Notes under the pieces: generated by a model | The model's input: only the letters and a program-made list of their open reading frames with translations | The model's database searches: none | Told to the model about the DNA's origin: nothing | Shown: positions 16,681 through 25,272 of the stretch, one piece after another | Layout: each line of letters opens with the position of its first letter | Numbering within the stretch: position 1 is the stretch's first letter | Made by a program: the position numbers and the translations under genes | Assembly: GCA_963782445.1 (NCBI GenBank) | Contig: CAWAJM010000001.1 | Coordinates: forward strand, 806,001-870,000 | Reading direction: 5' to 3' | Length of the DNA stretch: 64,000 bases | Origin: ZC4RG20 sp963782445 | GTDB lineage: Bacteria; Pseudomonadota; Gammaproteobacteria; Steroidobacterales; Rariloculaceae

Positions 16681-17158
16681 CTAAGTCCGCTCGTACGTGC
16701 CGACGGTGCGGTTCATGCCGAGCACGTGCGGCTCGACCTTCGCGAGCAGGTCCCAGAGCGAGAGGCCGGCCTCGAGATCGAGCTCCGCATCGAGCGCGAG
16801 CAGCCAGAAGAAGTAGTGGTGCGTGCCGTGCCCGTTCGGGGGCATGGGGCCATTGAAGCCCTGCTTGCCCATGTCGTTGACGCCGCAGGTGTAGCCTTGG
16901 ACGCCCTCGGGCAGCTCGGCGACGTTGGCGGGGATGTTGTAGAGCACCCAATGAACAAACCCGTAGCGGCCGGGCGAGACGAGCGGGGCGTCGGGGTCGT
17001 GCACGAATACGGCCAGCGAGCGCGTCCCGTCCGGCAGCTTCGACCAGGCCAGGGGCGGCGAGACGTTCCTGGCCTTCGCCCGTATGTTTGCGCGGAATCG
17101 CACCATGATCGGCGAATGCCGTGCTCGTTAGGCGAAGATCGGAAAGCGCAAATCCCAT
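16681..17158 (-). pseudogene. PEBP (YbhB/YbcL) family protein, broken by a one-base frameshift
   Basis: Phosphatidylethanolamine-binding-protein fold, a small cytosolic or periplasmic family of uncertain role in bacteria. The N-terminus (MGFALSDLRLTSTAFADHGA then IPRKHTGEG) reads from ATG 17158. The rest (NVSPPLAWSKLPDGTRSLAV, DPDAPLVSPGRYGFVHWVLY with the ligand-site His, GTHHYFFWLLALD) reads in another frame. Deleting one C of the pair at 17068-17069 restores G-Q-N-V-S-P-P-L and a 158-residue protein, exactly the YbhB size. No other damage is seen, so a sequencing or assembly error is quite possible. Confidence 0.85.
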
Positions 17159-17316
17159 GGTTGTCTCCCTCGCGATTAAAGCCTTAGACGAAATAGTCGC
17201 ATAAATCGGTCCTCGGGGCCGGGCGGCAGGGAGAAGAATTCTTTAGGCTCGCTCCAGGTCCTGCGCGGTCGCGGCGATTGTGGCCGTCTCGGAATTCGGT
17301 CACGATCGTTTTCGGC

Positions 17317-17964
17317 ATGCCTTCGAAGCGCCTGCAGAAGCTCGTCGTGCTCGGCCTGGTTGCGGCCGGGGCGGCGCCGGCCGTGCGCGCCCAGGTACCC
17401 GCGCCTTCCGCTGCGCCGGCGCCCGAGGTGCCGGGCATCGTCTGGCGGGCCGACAGGCCGCTGACCTGGGCCGACTTCCAGGGCCCCGTCGACCCCACCG
17501 CCCCCGCGACCACGGGCGCCAGCACCTCGGCCACGCTGATCTGGGCCTATCACTACGCCCTCGAACGCGACGGCACGGCCTGCACCTACCGCATCACGCA
17601 GATGATCGCCGCCGCGACGTTCGATCCGCAGTCGTCCTGGGTGCGGCCCGGCGCCGAAGGGGCTTCGCTGCTACGCCACGAGCAAGGGCACTTCGACTTG
17701 ACGGAGGTCCACAAGCTCATGTTCGATGCGCTCGCGCGCAGGCTGACCGGCACCTCGCGGCGCTGCGAGCCGGGGAGCACGAGCGCGGAGGTTCGCCTAC
17801 AGGTGCAGGCGCTCGTCGAGCCGCTGCAGCGCTCGTTGCTGCACCAGCTGGCCGAGCTCGAGCAGCGCTACGACGACGAGACCGACCATGGGCTCGACGA
17901 CTCGGCGCAGCAGGCCTGGACGGTGAGAATTCAGCGCGCGCTCGCGTCCGGCGCCTGGGAATAG
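17317..17964 (+). CDS. DUF922-type secreted protein, possible zinc protease
   Basis: 215 residues from ATG 17317; an in-frame start at 17278 is possible but adds sequence ahead of the signal peptide (KRLQKLVVLGLVAAGAAP). The domain has RADRPLTWADFQGPVD near the start and LLRHEQGHFDLTEVHKL, an HExxH-like motif with a further Glu/His environment, near residue 125. DUF922 proteins have been proposed as secreted Zn-dependent proteases on the basis of this motif; that is not proven. Two cysteines (TACTYR, RRCEPG) are placed to form a disulphide. The 3' end overlaps the convergent recQ end by 34 bases. Confidence 0.78.
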   Translation: MPSKRLQKLVVLGLVAAGAAPAVRAQVPAPSAAPAPEVPGIVWRADRPLTWADFQGPVDPTAPATTGASTSATLIWAYHYALERDGTACTYRITQMIAAATFDPQSSWVRPGAEGASLLRHEQGHFDLTEVHKLMFDALARRLTGTSRRCEPGSTSAEVRLQVQALVEPLQRSLLHQLAELEQRYDDETDHGLDDSAQQAWTVRIQRALASGAWE

Positions 17965-19823
17965 GCCGGGCGCCCGGTGTCCCGGATGACCTCGAGGAAG
18001 TGCTCGCCGTAGCGCTCGAGCTTGGCCTGACCGACCCCGCCGAGGGTGAGCAGCTCGTCTTCTCCGGCCGGCCGGCGCTGCACCATTTGCAGCAGCGTCG
18101 AGTCGTGAAAGATCACATAGGGGGGGACGCCGTGCTCGGCGGCGAGGCGCCGGCGGCACTCGCGCAGGGCCTCCCACAAGGCCTTGTCCTCGGCCGTCTC
18201 GAGCGTGAAGTCGGCGGCGGCCGGCCCCCGCGCCTGCCGGCGCGGCGCCGCCGCCCGTTTGTCCTCGCGGAGCCGCAGCGTAATCTCGCCGCGCAGCAGC
18301 GGTCGGCTCGCCGGCGTCAGCGCGAGCGCGCCGAAACGCTCCTGGTCCGCACGAAGGTAGCCGAGCACAATGAGCTGGCGGATGACCGAGCGCCAGGCTT
18401 GCGTGCCGAGCTCGGCGCCGACCCCGAAGACGCTGAGCCGTTCGTGGCCGTGCTGGCGGACCTTGGCCGTATCGTTGCCGAGCAGCACGTCCGTCACGTG
18501 CGCGCTGCCGAAGCGCTGCCCGGTGCGATAGACGGCGGACAGGAGCTTGCGCGCGGCCTCAGTGCCGTCCCAGGTCGCCGGGGAGCCCTGGCAGTTGTCG
18601 CAGTTGCCGCACGGCGCCTCGAGCGCTTCGCCGAAGTAGGCGAGCAACGGCCGGCGCCGGCATTCGGTGATCTCGCACCACCCGAGCAGCGCGTCGAGCT
18701 TCTGGCGCTCGTGCCGCTTGTGCTCCTCGCCGGCCTCGGAGCCGTCGACGATCTGCCGGAGCTGGACCACGTCCTGCAGGCCGTAGACCATCCACGCATC
18801 CGCCGGTTGGCCGTCCCGGCCCGCCCGGCCCGTTTCCTGATAGTAGGACTCGATGCTTTTCGGGAGATCGAGGTGGGCCACGAAGCGCACGTCCGGCTTG
18901 TCGATGCCCATGCCGAAAGCGATAGTCGCGACGATGACGACGCCGTCCTCGGTCGCGAACCGGCGCTGGTGCTCGGCGCGTGTATCGCCGGCAAGCCCTG
19001 CGTGATAGGGCAGGGCGTCGAAGCCCTGGCTGCGCAGCCAGGCCGCCGTCTCGTCGACTTTCTTGCGTGACAGGCAGTAGACGATGCCGGCCTCGCCGCG
19101 CCGGTTCGCGAGAAACTGCTGAAGCTGGCGCCGCGGTTCGGTCTTGGCCTGCACGGCGTAGCGGATGTTCGGCCTGTCGAAGCTGCCGACCGCGATTTCC
19201 GCATCGTCGAGCTCGAGGCGCTCGACGATCTCGGCGCGCGTCCGCGGCGTGGCCGTGGCTGTCAGCGCGATGCGCGGCACGCTCGGGAAGGCATGCCCGA
19301 GCTCGTGCAGCCCCAGATAGTCCTGCCGAAAATCGTGGCCCCATTGGGAGACGCAGTGCGCCTCGTCGATGGCGATGACGGAGAGCGGGACGCGCCCGAG
19401 CAGCTCGAGCGTCTGCGGCTGCAGCACGCGCTCGGGTGCGACGTAGAGCAGATCGAGACGGCCCTGCTCGAGCTCGGCGACGACCTCGCGCTGCTCTCGC
19501 CAACCGAGGCTCGAGTTCAGGAACGCGGCACGGATGTCGAGCTCGCGCAGCGCGCGGACCTGATCCTCCATGAGCGCGATGAGCGGCGAGATCACGAGGC
19601 CGCAGCCTTCGCGCAGCAGCGCCGGAATCTGGAAGCACAGCGACTTCCCCCCGCCCGTCGGCATGAGCACGAGTGCGTCGCGGCCGGCCAGCACCGCCTC
19701 GATGGCGGCTTGCTGGCGGCCCCGGAACGACTCGTAGCCGAAGACGCCGTGCAGCAGCCGGAGCGCATCCTCGAGGCTCGGGCGCGTGACGGACTGGCTT
19801 GCTCCCTGCTGCATGCCGGGCAT
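17931..19823 (-). CDS. recQ: ATP-dependent DNA helicase RecQ
   Basis: 3'-5' helicase of recombination and fork repair. 630 residues from ATG 19823 (a second Met three codons on is equally possible; no clear Shine-Dalgarno for either). Order of domains: motif I LMPTGGGKSLCFQ, DEAH box AIDEAHCVSQWGHDFRQDY, motif III LTATATPRTR, motif V-VI ATIAFGMGIDKPDVR and YYQETGRAGRDG. The RecQ-C-terminal zinc site has Cys in WCEITECRR and CGNCDNC. A winged helix (HVTDVLLGNDT) and a C-terminal HRDC domain (LRECRRRLAAEHGVPPYVIF) follow. All features of full-length RecQ are present. It stands alone; convergent with the DUF922 gene. Confidence 0.96.
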   Translation of the reverse strand: MPGMQQGASQSVTRPSLEDALRLLHGVFGYESFRGRQQAAIEAVLAGRDALVLMPTGGGKSLCFQIPALLREGCGLVISPLIALMEDQVRALRELDIRAAFLNSSLGWREQREVVAELEQGRLDLLYVAPERVLQPQTLELLGRVPLSVIAIDEAHCVSQWGHDFRQDYLGLHELGHAFPSVPRIALTATATPRTRAEIVERLELDDAEIAVGSFDRPNIRYAVQAKTEPRRQLQQFLANRRGEAGIVYCLSRKKVDETAAWLRSQGFDALPYHAGLAGDTRAEHQRRFATEDGVVIVATIAFGMGIDKPDVRFVAHLDLPKSIESYYQETGRAGRDGQPADAWMVYGLQDVVQLRQIVDGSEAGEEHKRHERQKLDALLGWCEITECRRRPLLAYFGEALEAPCGNCDNCQGSPATWDGTEAARKLLSAVYRTGQRFGSAHVTDVLLGNDTAKVRQHGHERLSVFGVGAELGTQAWRSVIRQLIVLGYLRADQERFGALALTPASRPLLRGEITLRLREDKRAAAPRRQARGPAAADFTLETAEDKALWEALRECRRRLAAEHGVPPYVIFHDSTLLQMVQRRPAGEDELLTLGGVGQAKLERYGEHFLEVIRDTGRPAYSQAPDASAR

Positions 19824-19957
19824 GATGCCACAGCGCCGAGCTTGCGCGAAACGCAGATAACTCCCGGATTCTCCAGCTTTCTTCATGCAGCGTTCGTCGT
19901 CTTCCTTGGTCCAAGAACGTTGAATGCATGGTCCGACTGCGGACGAGGAGAAAGGCA

Positions 19958-20242
19958 ATGAATGCACGCTACGGTTTCGGGATTGGTCTCGTCACGGTGC
20001 TCCTGTCCGGCGTGGCCATGGCGGGTAAACCGGCGACGAGCGCGGAGGCCGCGGCCGCCGCTGCCCAGGCGAGCCTGGACGGCGACATGCCCGAGGTCAT
20101 CGTCGTCGGCAACCTCGCCGCGCTCGTCACGCCTGTGAGCACGGCCCTGCCGGTGCCGCCCGCGGCAGAGCGCGGCGGGGAGGCCAAGGAGGCAGTCAAG
20201 GCAGCGCTCGAGACGAAGCAGGCGCTGAAGCTCACCTTCTGA
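19958..20242 (+). CDS. Small secreted protein of unknown function
   Basis: 94 residues. AGGAG seven bases before ATG 19958 and a good signal peptide (MNARYGFGIGLVTVLLSGVA, cleavage after AMA) make this a credible gene. The mature part is about 70 residues, alanine-rich, with one conserved-looking block (DMPEVIVVGNLAALVTP) and a Lys/Glu/Ala amphipathic segment near the end. I do not recognise a family. It lies between divergent recQ and the EamA transporter gene, 29 bases before the latter. Confidence 0.6.
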   Translation: MNARYGFGIGLVTVLLSGVAMAGKPATSAEAAAAAAQASLDGDMPEVIVVGNLAALVTPVSTALPVPPAAERGGEAKEAVKAALETKQALKLTF

Positions 20243-20271
20243 GGTCGCCGGCCCGATAGAATCGTCGGGCC

Positions 20272-21186
20272 ATGAGTACATCGACACAGGACTTGGCAGC
20301 GGCCGAACCGCTGCCGCGGCTCTCGCTGCTCGCGGGGTTCGGCACGCTGCTGCTTTGGAGCGGAACACCGGTCGCGAACAAGATCGCGGTCGGCTACCTG
20401 AACGGGCTGACGGTCGGCCTCACGCGCTCACTGATCGCGGGCACGATCGCCGCGCTCGTGGCGCTGGTGCTCAAGCTGCCGTTCCCCTCAGCCTGGCGCG
20501 ACCGCCTCGTGCTGGCCGTCTCCGGTGTGGCAAGCTTCGCCGTCTGGCCGGTCACGCTCAGCATCGGCATGGAGGGTACGACGGCGGGCCACGCCGCCCT
20601 GATTCTCGCGACGATACCGATCATGGCCGTGCTGTTTGCCTGCGCGCTGGACCGGCGCCGGCCGAGGCCGGGCTGGTGGGCCGGAGCCGGCATCGCGCTT
20701 GGCGGCGCCGCGCTCATCGTCGCGGGCCGTGACGGGGGTTTCGGTTCGCGAGGCGCTTCGCCGGCCGGCGACCTGACGGTTTTTTTCGGCGGCGTCGTCT
20801 GTGCGTTGGGTTACGTGCTCGGGGGACGGCTCGCGCCTCGCCTCGGGGCGTCGGCGACGACGTTCTGGGGGCTCGCGGTGGCGCTCGTGTTCAACGTGCC
20901 GGTCCTGATCGCTGCGGCCCCGGCCAGCAACTGGGCCTCGCTGCCCCTGCAGGGCTGGCTCGCCATGGGCTGGCTCTCGTTGTTCTCTTCACTGCTCGCC
21001 TACGTTTTCTGGTTCTATGCGCTCGGCCACGGCGGCATCGGCAGAATGGCTTCGCTGATGCTCGTGATGCCCGCGATTACGCTCGCCGGCGCCGCCGCGC
21101 TGCTCGGCGAAACGGTCAGCGCGTGGCTGCTCGGCAGTTGCATCGCGGTGGTGTTGGGCACTTACCTTGCGCATCGACACGCTTAG
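20272..21186 (+). CDS. DMT superfamily permease (EamA type)
   Basis: 304 residues with about ten hydrophobic helices in two EamA repeats: the first opens at LLAGFGTLLLWSGTPVANKI, the second near FFGGVVCALGYVLGGRLAP and ends in LGETVSAWLLGSCIAVVLG, the usual EamA signature. Such carriers export or import small metabolites (amino acids, nucleotides); substrate unknown. TAGAAT sits nine bases before the ATG with no Shine-Dalgarno, so a leaderless transcript is possible. Inner membrane protein. The long palindromic repeat at 21198 follows its stop codon by 11 bases. Confidence 0.9.
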   Translation: MSTSTQDLAAAEPLPRLSLLAGFGTLLLWSGTPVANKIAVGYLNGLTVGLTRSLIAGTIAALVALVLKLPFPSAWRDRLVLAVSGVASFAVWPVTLSIGMEGTTAGHAALILATIPIMAVLFACALDRRRPRPGWWAGAGIALGGAALIVAGRDGGFGSRGASPAGDLTVFFGGVVCALGYVLGGRLAPRLGASATTFWGLAVALVFNVPVLIAAAPASNWASLPLQGWLAMGWLSLFSSLLAYVFWFYALGHGGIGRMASLMLVMPAITLAGAAALLGETVSAWLLGSCIAVVLGTYLAHRHA

Positions 21187-21197
21187 CACGCGGGGGG

Positions 21198-21316
21198 GCT
21201 GCCGGTTCGGCATAAGGGCGGTGTCGGGGCCGCCGGAATACCCATCCATGGGGCTGCGTAGCGCGCCGTCCCTGGCGCGCACGCTCCCGACACCGCCCTT
21301 ATGCCGAACCTGCAGC
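21198..21316. repeat. Dispersed palindromic repeat, copy 1 (longest)
   Basis: Outer arms 21198-21228 and 21286-21316 are complementary at 30 of 31 positions, including a perfect 25-bp core. Inside lies a second stem, GCGCGCC (21261-21267) with GGCGCGC (21274-21280). The inner part and the right arm recur at 44819-44886 and 51782-51873. It sits in the gap between the convergent EamA and dsbA genes, so it could also end both transcripts. It has no coding capacity. Confidence 0.85.
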
Positions 21317-21489
21317 CGGATACGTTGGCGGTCGCCGAACGTGCAGCCGGCTGCGTTGGCGGCTGGCTGAAGGTGGAGACCGACGCGGCATAGTCCGGAG
21401 AGCGGAGGTAGCGGCGACCCTAGCCCCCAGCCGGTTCATGGATAATGCGGGCTGGCCGTCCCCTCGCCGAAGGGACGGCCGCGCTCCGC

Positions 21490-22170
21490 TCAGTTCGGCG
21501 CGTGGCCGGCGAGCTTGGCTTCGTGCTCGCGCGCGGCCAGCTTGTCGATGATTTCGAACCAGCGCTTGTAGGAGCCCGCCATGGAGCCTTCGGTCAGATA
21601 CTTGCCGTCCACGACCACCGAGGGCGTGCCCATGACTTGATAGCGCTTGATGAGGTCGTCGGCGCGCTGCATTTTTGTATGCACGGCGAAGGAGTTGAAC
21701 GTCTTGTCGAACGTGTCGGCGTCGACGCCGTGCTTGCCGAAGAAATCGCGCAGCTTGTCGACCGTATCGAGGTAATCGTGCTTGACGTGGAACGCGTCGA
21801 AGAAGTCGTGATCGATCGCGTCGAGCTTGCCGAGCACGTCGGCGGTGTAATACGCCTGCGCGTGGAGCTTGGCGAGCTGGTTCCAGCTGGCCGGCAGACG
21901 GACGATGTTGATGTAGTCCGCCTTGTGCTTCTCCCAGGCCTCCCAGTGCGGCTCGAACTCGAAGCAGTGCGGGCAGCTGAACATGAAGACCTCGGCGACC
22001 TCGACCTTGCCTTCGGGCGAACTCGTCGGTTGGGCCGGCGAGAGGAGCTTGTAATCCTTTCCCTCGACCAGGCCGTCCGCGGCCGCGGCGGCTCGGCCGG
22101 CTGCGAGCTGCGCCGCGCCTGCCACGACGAGTAAGAGCGCGGCCTGAACCGCGATGGCCTTCCGATTCAT
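21490..22170 (-). CDS. dsbA: Thiol:disulphide interchange protein DsbA
   Basis: Periplasmic oxidoreductase that introduces disulphides into exported proteins. 226 residues: signal peptide (MNRKAIAVQAALLLVVAGAA), thioredoxin strand VEVAEVFMFSCPHCFEFEPH with the CPHC active site (about residue 66), helical insertion, and the cis-Pro loop VMGTPSVVVDGKY. AGGAG lies nine bases before ATG. Given the number of secreted proteins in this window with paired cysteines (for example all module B copies), these are reasonable clients, though that is inference. Single gene, no dsbB nearby. Confidence 0.94.
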   Translation of the reverse strand: MNRKAIAVQAALLLVVAGAAQLAAGRAAAAADGLVEGKDYKLLSPAQPTSSPEGKVEVAEVFMFSCPHCFEFEPHWEAWEKHKADYINIVRLPASWNQLAKLHAQAYYTADVLGKLDAIDHDFFDAFHVKHDYLDTVDKLRDFFGKHGVDADTFDKTFNSFAVHTKMQRADDLIKRYQVMGTPSVVVDGKYLTEGSMAGSYKRWFEIIDKLAAREHEAKLAGHAPN

Positions 22171-22323
22171 GTGCTTGAACTCCTGGGCGGATGCCTTTCG
22201 GTAGACCGATGCTAGCGCAAGAGGTTCGCCGGAAAAAGGCGCTTGTCGGCGCTCAGCAACAGATTGTCGGGCCAGCCGGCGCCGCGCAAGATGCCGGGGC
22301 CGAGGACGAGCATGGGAGAGCGC

Positions 22324-23385
22324 ATGGGCGCACGCTGCGTGTGGCGACTGGCGTCTGCAGCGCTGATGGGATGGGCCTGCGCGGCGGCTGCAGGCCCGAC
22401 TTTTTCACATTCGGACACGGCCGCCGGAGACAAAGTCGAGAGCCGCATGGGTGTCGGCATCGAGCACGACGGTCTGGCGCTGGGCGCCGCTCTCACGCTC
22501 GTCGGCGCGGGAGGCCGGACCGAGGTGCTGCCGCAGATCACCTCCGCCTGGTCGAGCCCAGGTGGGGTCGATCTGAAGACGGTGCTCCGTTACGGGGACT
22601 GGAACCTAGGGCCCGAAGCCTTCCGGCCGAGCGTCGACACGCGTTTGTCGCTTCGCCCCGACCTCGCGTTCATCGAGCGCGTGACGGGCGATCTGCGCCG
22701 CTCGGCCGGCGGCGACAGCAGCGCGCTCGACTTCACGTTCTCCGAACTCGATACGGGCTGGAAGCTTCTCGGGGGCAGTCCGCTGGACGTGAGCGCGAAT
22801 CTTGCCCTGCAGGACGGGACCTCTGCCGCGGCCGTCTCGACGATCGAGTCGACCCTGGGTGTGGGCCGAGCGCTCGACGTCACGGGCGATCTCAAGCTCG
22901 CGGCGACGCCGCTCGGGCCGCCTGCTCCGACGCTCGATACACGCCTGGTCTATCGCGCGCCCGTCGCGTTCGTCGATCGCATCGAGGGCAGCGCGGGCCG
23001 CGATCCGACGGGTCAGGCATACGGCAGCCTGAGCGTTTTGTTTCCGAGTTTTTCGAGCCGCACGGTCGAGCGCACGCCGTTCAAGCTCTCGAGCAGCGCG
23101 ACGCTGCAGGACGCCGCGGCGCCGGGCGGCGGTCCGGGCGTCGTCAGCATGGACTTCGAGACACGCGTCTCCGGCTTTGCAGCCCCTCTGCTCGGCGGCA
23201 CCGACGCGCTGAGCTTCGTCTACGAGCGGCAGCTCGACGCGGATCGCCAAGCGCACTCCTCGCTGGCCTACGATCACTCCTGGCAGCCCGCCCAGCGGGC
23301 GACGATCGGCCTGGACCTCAAGATTGCCGCGGATCCCAACGCTTGGGCGCCGAGCATGGGTCTGCACTGGAGCGCGCAGTTCTGA
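22324..23385 (+). CDS. Exported beta-rich protein, probable outer-membrane barrel
   Basis: 353 residues from ATG 22324, chosen for GGGAGAG just upstream and for a signal peptide starting there (RCVWRLASAALMGWACAAAA). The mature part is made of alternating amphipathic strands (VDLKTVLRYGDWNLG, RPSVDTRLSLRPDLAF, LDVSANLALQDGTSAA, HSSLAYDHSWQPAQR) and ends in GLHWSAQF, with a C-terminal Phe typical of proteins folded by BAM. I do not recognise a named family. It lies 136 bases upstream of the selenoprotein gene in the same direction, and the two could be co-transcribed, but no functional link is evident. Confidence 0.7.
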   Translation: MGARCVWRLASAALMGWACAAAAGPTFSHSDTAAGDKVESRMGVGIEHDGLALGAALTLVGAGGRTEVLPQITSAWSSPGGVDLKTVLRYGDWNLGPEAFRPSVDTRLSLRPDLAFIERVTGDLRRSAGGDSSALDFTFSELDTGWKLLGGSPLDVSANLALQDGTSAAAVSTIESTLGVGRALDVTGDLKLAATPLGPPAPTLDTRLVYRAPVAFVDRIEGSAGRDPTGQAYGSLSVLFPSFSSRTVERTPFKLSSSATLQDAAAPGGGPGVVSMDFETRVSGFAAPLLGGTDALSFVYERQLDADRQAHSSLAYDHSWQPAQRATIGLDLKIAADPNAWAPSMGLHWSAQF

Positions 23386-23521
23386 TGACGACCCGGGCGC
23401 GCCCGAGGCATACTCTCCAATTGACATGGCAGGGCCGCCTTGCTACTCGTTGGATCGACGGAGTCTGCGATTGCTGCCGCCGATCGCAGCGCAAGCTCAG
23501 GGGCGGCGTCCGGAGGAAGCC

Positions 23522-25180
23522 ATGGCCGAGAAAATCACGGTATACGATCCGCGCGGTTATCCGCCGACGGTTGTCGGCAAGCGCTTGGCCAATCGGCTGC
23601 AGAGCCTCGACGGTAAGGTCGTCTACCTCGTCGACTGCCTGTTCGACAATTCCGATGCCTTCATAGATCAGCTGCGGCAGTGGTTCGCCGAGCATTTGCC
23701 GGCCGTGGTTACGCGCGTCGTCCGGCCTCGCGAGAGCTGGGTCGACGATCCGGACATGCGCGCGACCATTGCGGAGGGTGGCGACGCGGCGATTCTCGGC
23801 GTCGGCCTCTGAAGCACTTGTTGCCCCACGGTCGTGGGGCTCGCGATGGCTCTCGAGCAGCAGGGCGTGCCGGCCGTTCCGGTCAGCACGCACGTCTTTG
23901 CGCGCCTCGCGAATGCGACGGCGCTGGCGGCCGGCATGCCGACCCTGCGCAACGTCTTCGTGCCTCAGCCCATCGTCGGCCGCTCGCCCGAGCAGCTGCG
24001 GGCCTACATCGAAGGGACGGACCCGGTCGCGAAGCGACCTTTCATGCAGGGCGTCATCGAAGGCCTGACGCGGCCGCTCGACGACGCCGACGTCGAAGGC
24101 GCGACGTTCGAGCGGTCGACGCCTCGGCTGTTGCCGCCGGACACCGAGGAGAACCTGCGCCAGCTCTTCATGGAGAACCGCTGGACCGATTTTCTACCTA
24201 TCATTCTGCCCACCGAGGAGCGCGTGGAACGCATGCTCGAGGGCACTCGGCACGCGCGGGACGAAATCGTCGGCCGGCTCCGGCCCACAGCGTTCCGCGA
24301 AGCCTGGGAGTTCAACGTCGAGAAGGTCGCCGTGAACGCCGTCATGGCCGGCGCGCGTCCGGACTACCTGCCCGTCATTCTGGCCATGGCCGCGAGCGGC
24401 ATCACAGCGCGGTCGAGCAGCACTACGTCTTGGGCCACGATCTCGCTCATCAACGGTCCGATCCGTAACGAGCTCGGCATGAATTCGGGCATCGGCGCGC
24501 TCGGACCCTACAATCACGCCAATGCGACGATCGGCCGCGCCTACGGCCTGCTGAGCCAAAACCTGCAGGGCGGCTCCGTGCCCGGAGAGACCTATATGGG
24601 CACTTTCGGCAACTGGCTGGCCTACACGGCCTGCTTCCCGGAAGCCGAGGAACGAAGCCCCTGGGCGCCGTTCCACGTCGACGAGGGCTTCAAGGCCGCC
24701 GACAGCACGGTGAGCCTGTTCTTCGGCGGCTGGTACACGCACTCGGGATTCGGGCCGCGAGAGACCTGGCAAGACCGCTTCATCCGCATGCTCACGGCCA
24801 CGGATTTCTACAGCCCGCCGCTCATCGTCATGGACCCGCTCGTGGCCCGAGCCTTCGTCGATTTGGGCTATACGAAGCAGGCGCTGATCGAATGGTGCGC
24901 GGCCCACGCTAAATTGCCGGCGCGCGATTACTGGGACGACCAGTGGACGCAGACGCTCTGCAAGCCGCTCGCCGTCGCAGGGGTGGAGCCGTTTGCCAGT
25001 CGGCTGAAGGCCGGGCCCGACGAGCTCGTCGAGATTTTCAGGCCGGAGGATATCAAGGTCGTCGTCACCGGCGGCGAGACGCAGGGCGGCTTCAAGATGT
25101 TCAGCGGGCGCTATCTCGGCCGCGGACCCGGCACCGACAACAAAGTCAAACCCACGTTCAGCATCGACGCCTGGCGCTGA
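23522..25180 (+). CDS. Selenoprotein, UGSC-like family, with in-frame TGA (Sec97)
   Basis: One 552-residue product if TGA 23810-23812 is read as selenocysteine. GGAGG five bases before ATG 23522 fixes the start. Residues 1-96 (KITVYDPRGYPPTVVGK, KVVYLVDCLFDNSDAFID, DAAILGVGL) form a small alpha/beta domain. The Sec begins U-S-T-C-C, a UxxC redox pair, in the place where the UGSC family has U-G-S-C, and the same frame continues with VGLAMALEQQGVPAVPVSTH. The stretch after residue 130 (PQPIVGRSPEQLRAYIEGTD, ITARSSSTTSWATISLINGP, VVVTGGETQGGFKMFSGRY) is a second, larger domain I cannot assign. A SECIS-like hairpin follows the TGA. Reaction unknown; a redox role is expected. Without Sec insertion only a 96-residue stub would be made. 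Confidence 0.85.
23810..23840 (+). promoter_or_regulatory. Selenocysteine codon and bacterial SECIS-like hairpin
   Basis: TGA (23810-23812) is followed after ten bases by a perfect 7-bp stem, GCCCCAC (23823-23829) with GTGGGGC (23834-23840), closing a loop of GGTC. The first loop G is 17 bases beyond the TGA, inside the 16-37 range I recall for bacterial SECIS elements. The loop sequence matches the GGUC that SelB recognises in the E. coli fdhF SECIS. The bulged U of the fdhF stem is absent. The hairpin lies within the coding sequence, as bacterial SECIS elements must. Confidence 0.82.
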
Positions 25181-25231
25181 CCGCGCAGCGGCCGCGTCCG
25201 TCGCCGCCATCCGCAGCGAGAGCAGGGTGCC

Positions 25232-25258
25232 GCCGGCGCCCGCTTGGCGGGCGCCGGC
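25232..25258. terminator. Strong hairpin between convergent genes
   Basis: Perfect 12-bp arms (25232-25243 and 25247-25258) with a three-base loop, entirely G and C in the stem. It lies after the selenoprotein gene and just beyond the stop of the minus-strand gene at 25273. No T run on either side. A two-way transcription barrier is the simplest reading. Confidence 0.6.
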
Positions 25259-25272
25259 ACCTACGGCAGCGG

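Noticed and set aside
23834..25180. A separate 448-residue gene starting at GTG 23834, with a short gene ending at 23812 before it
   Set aside because: Both lie in one frame, separated only by TGA; the GTG has no ribosome site and is inside the hairpin. One selenoprotein gene explains both.
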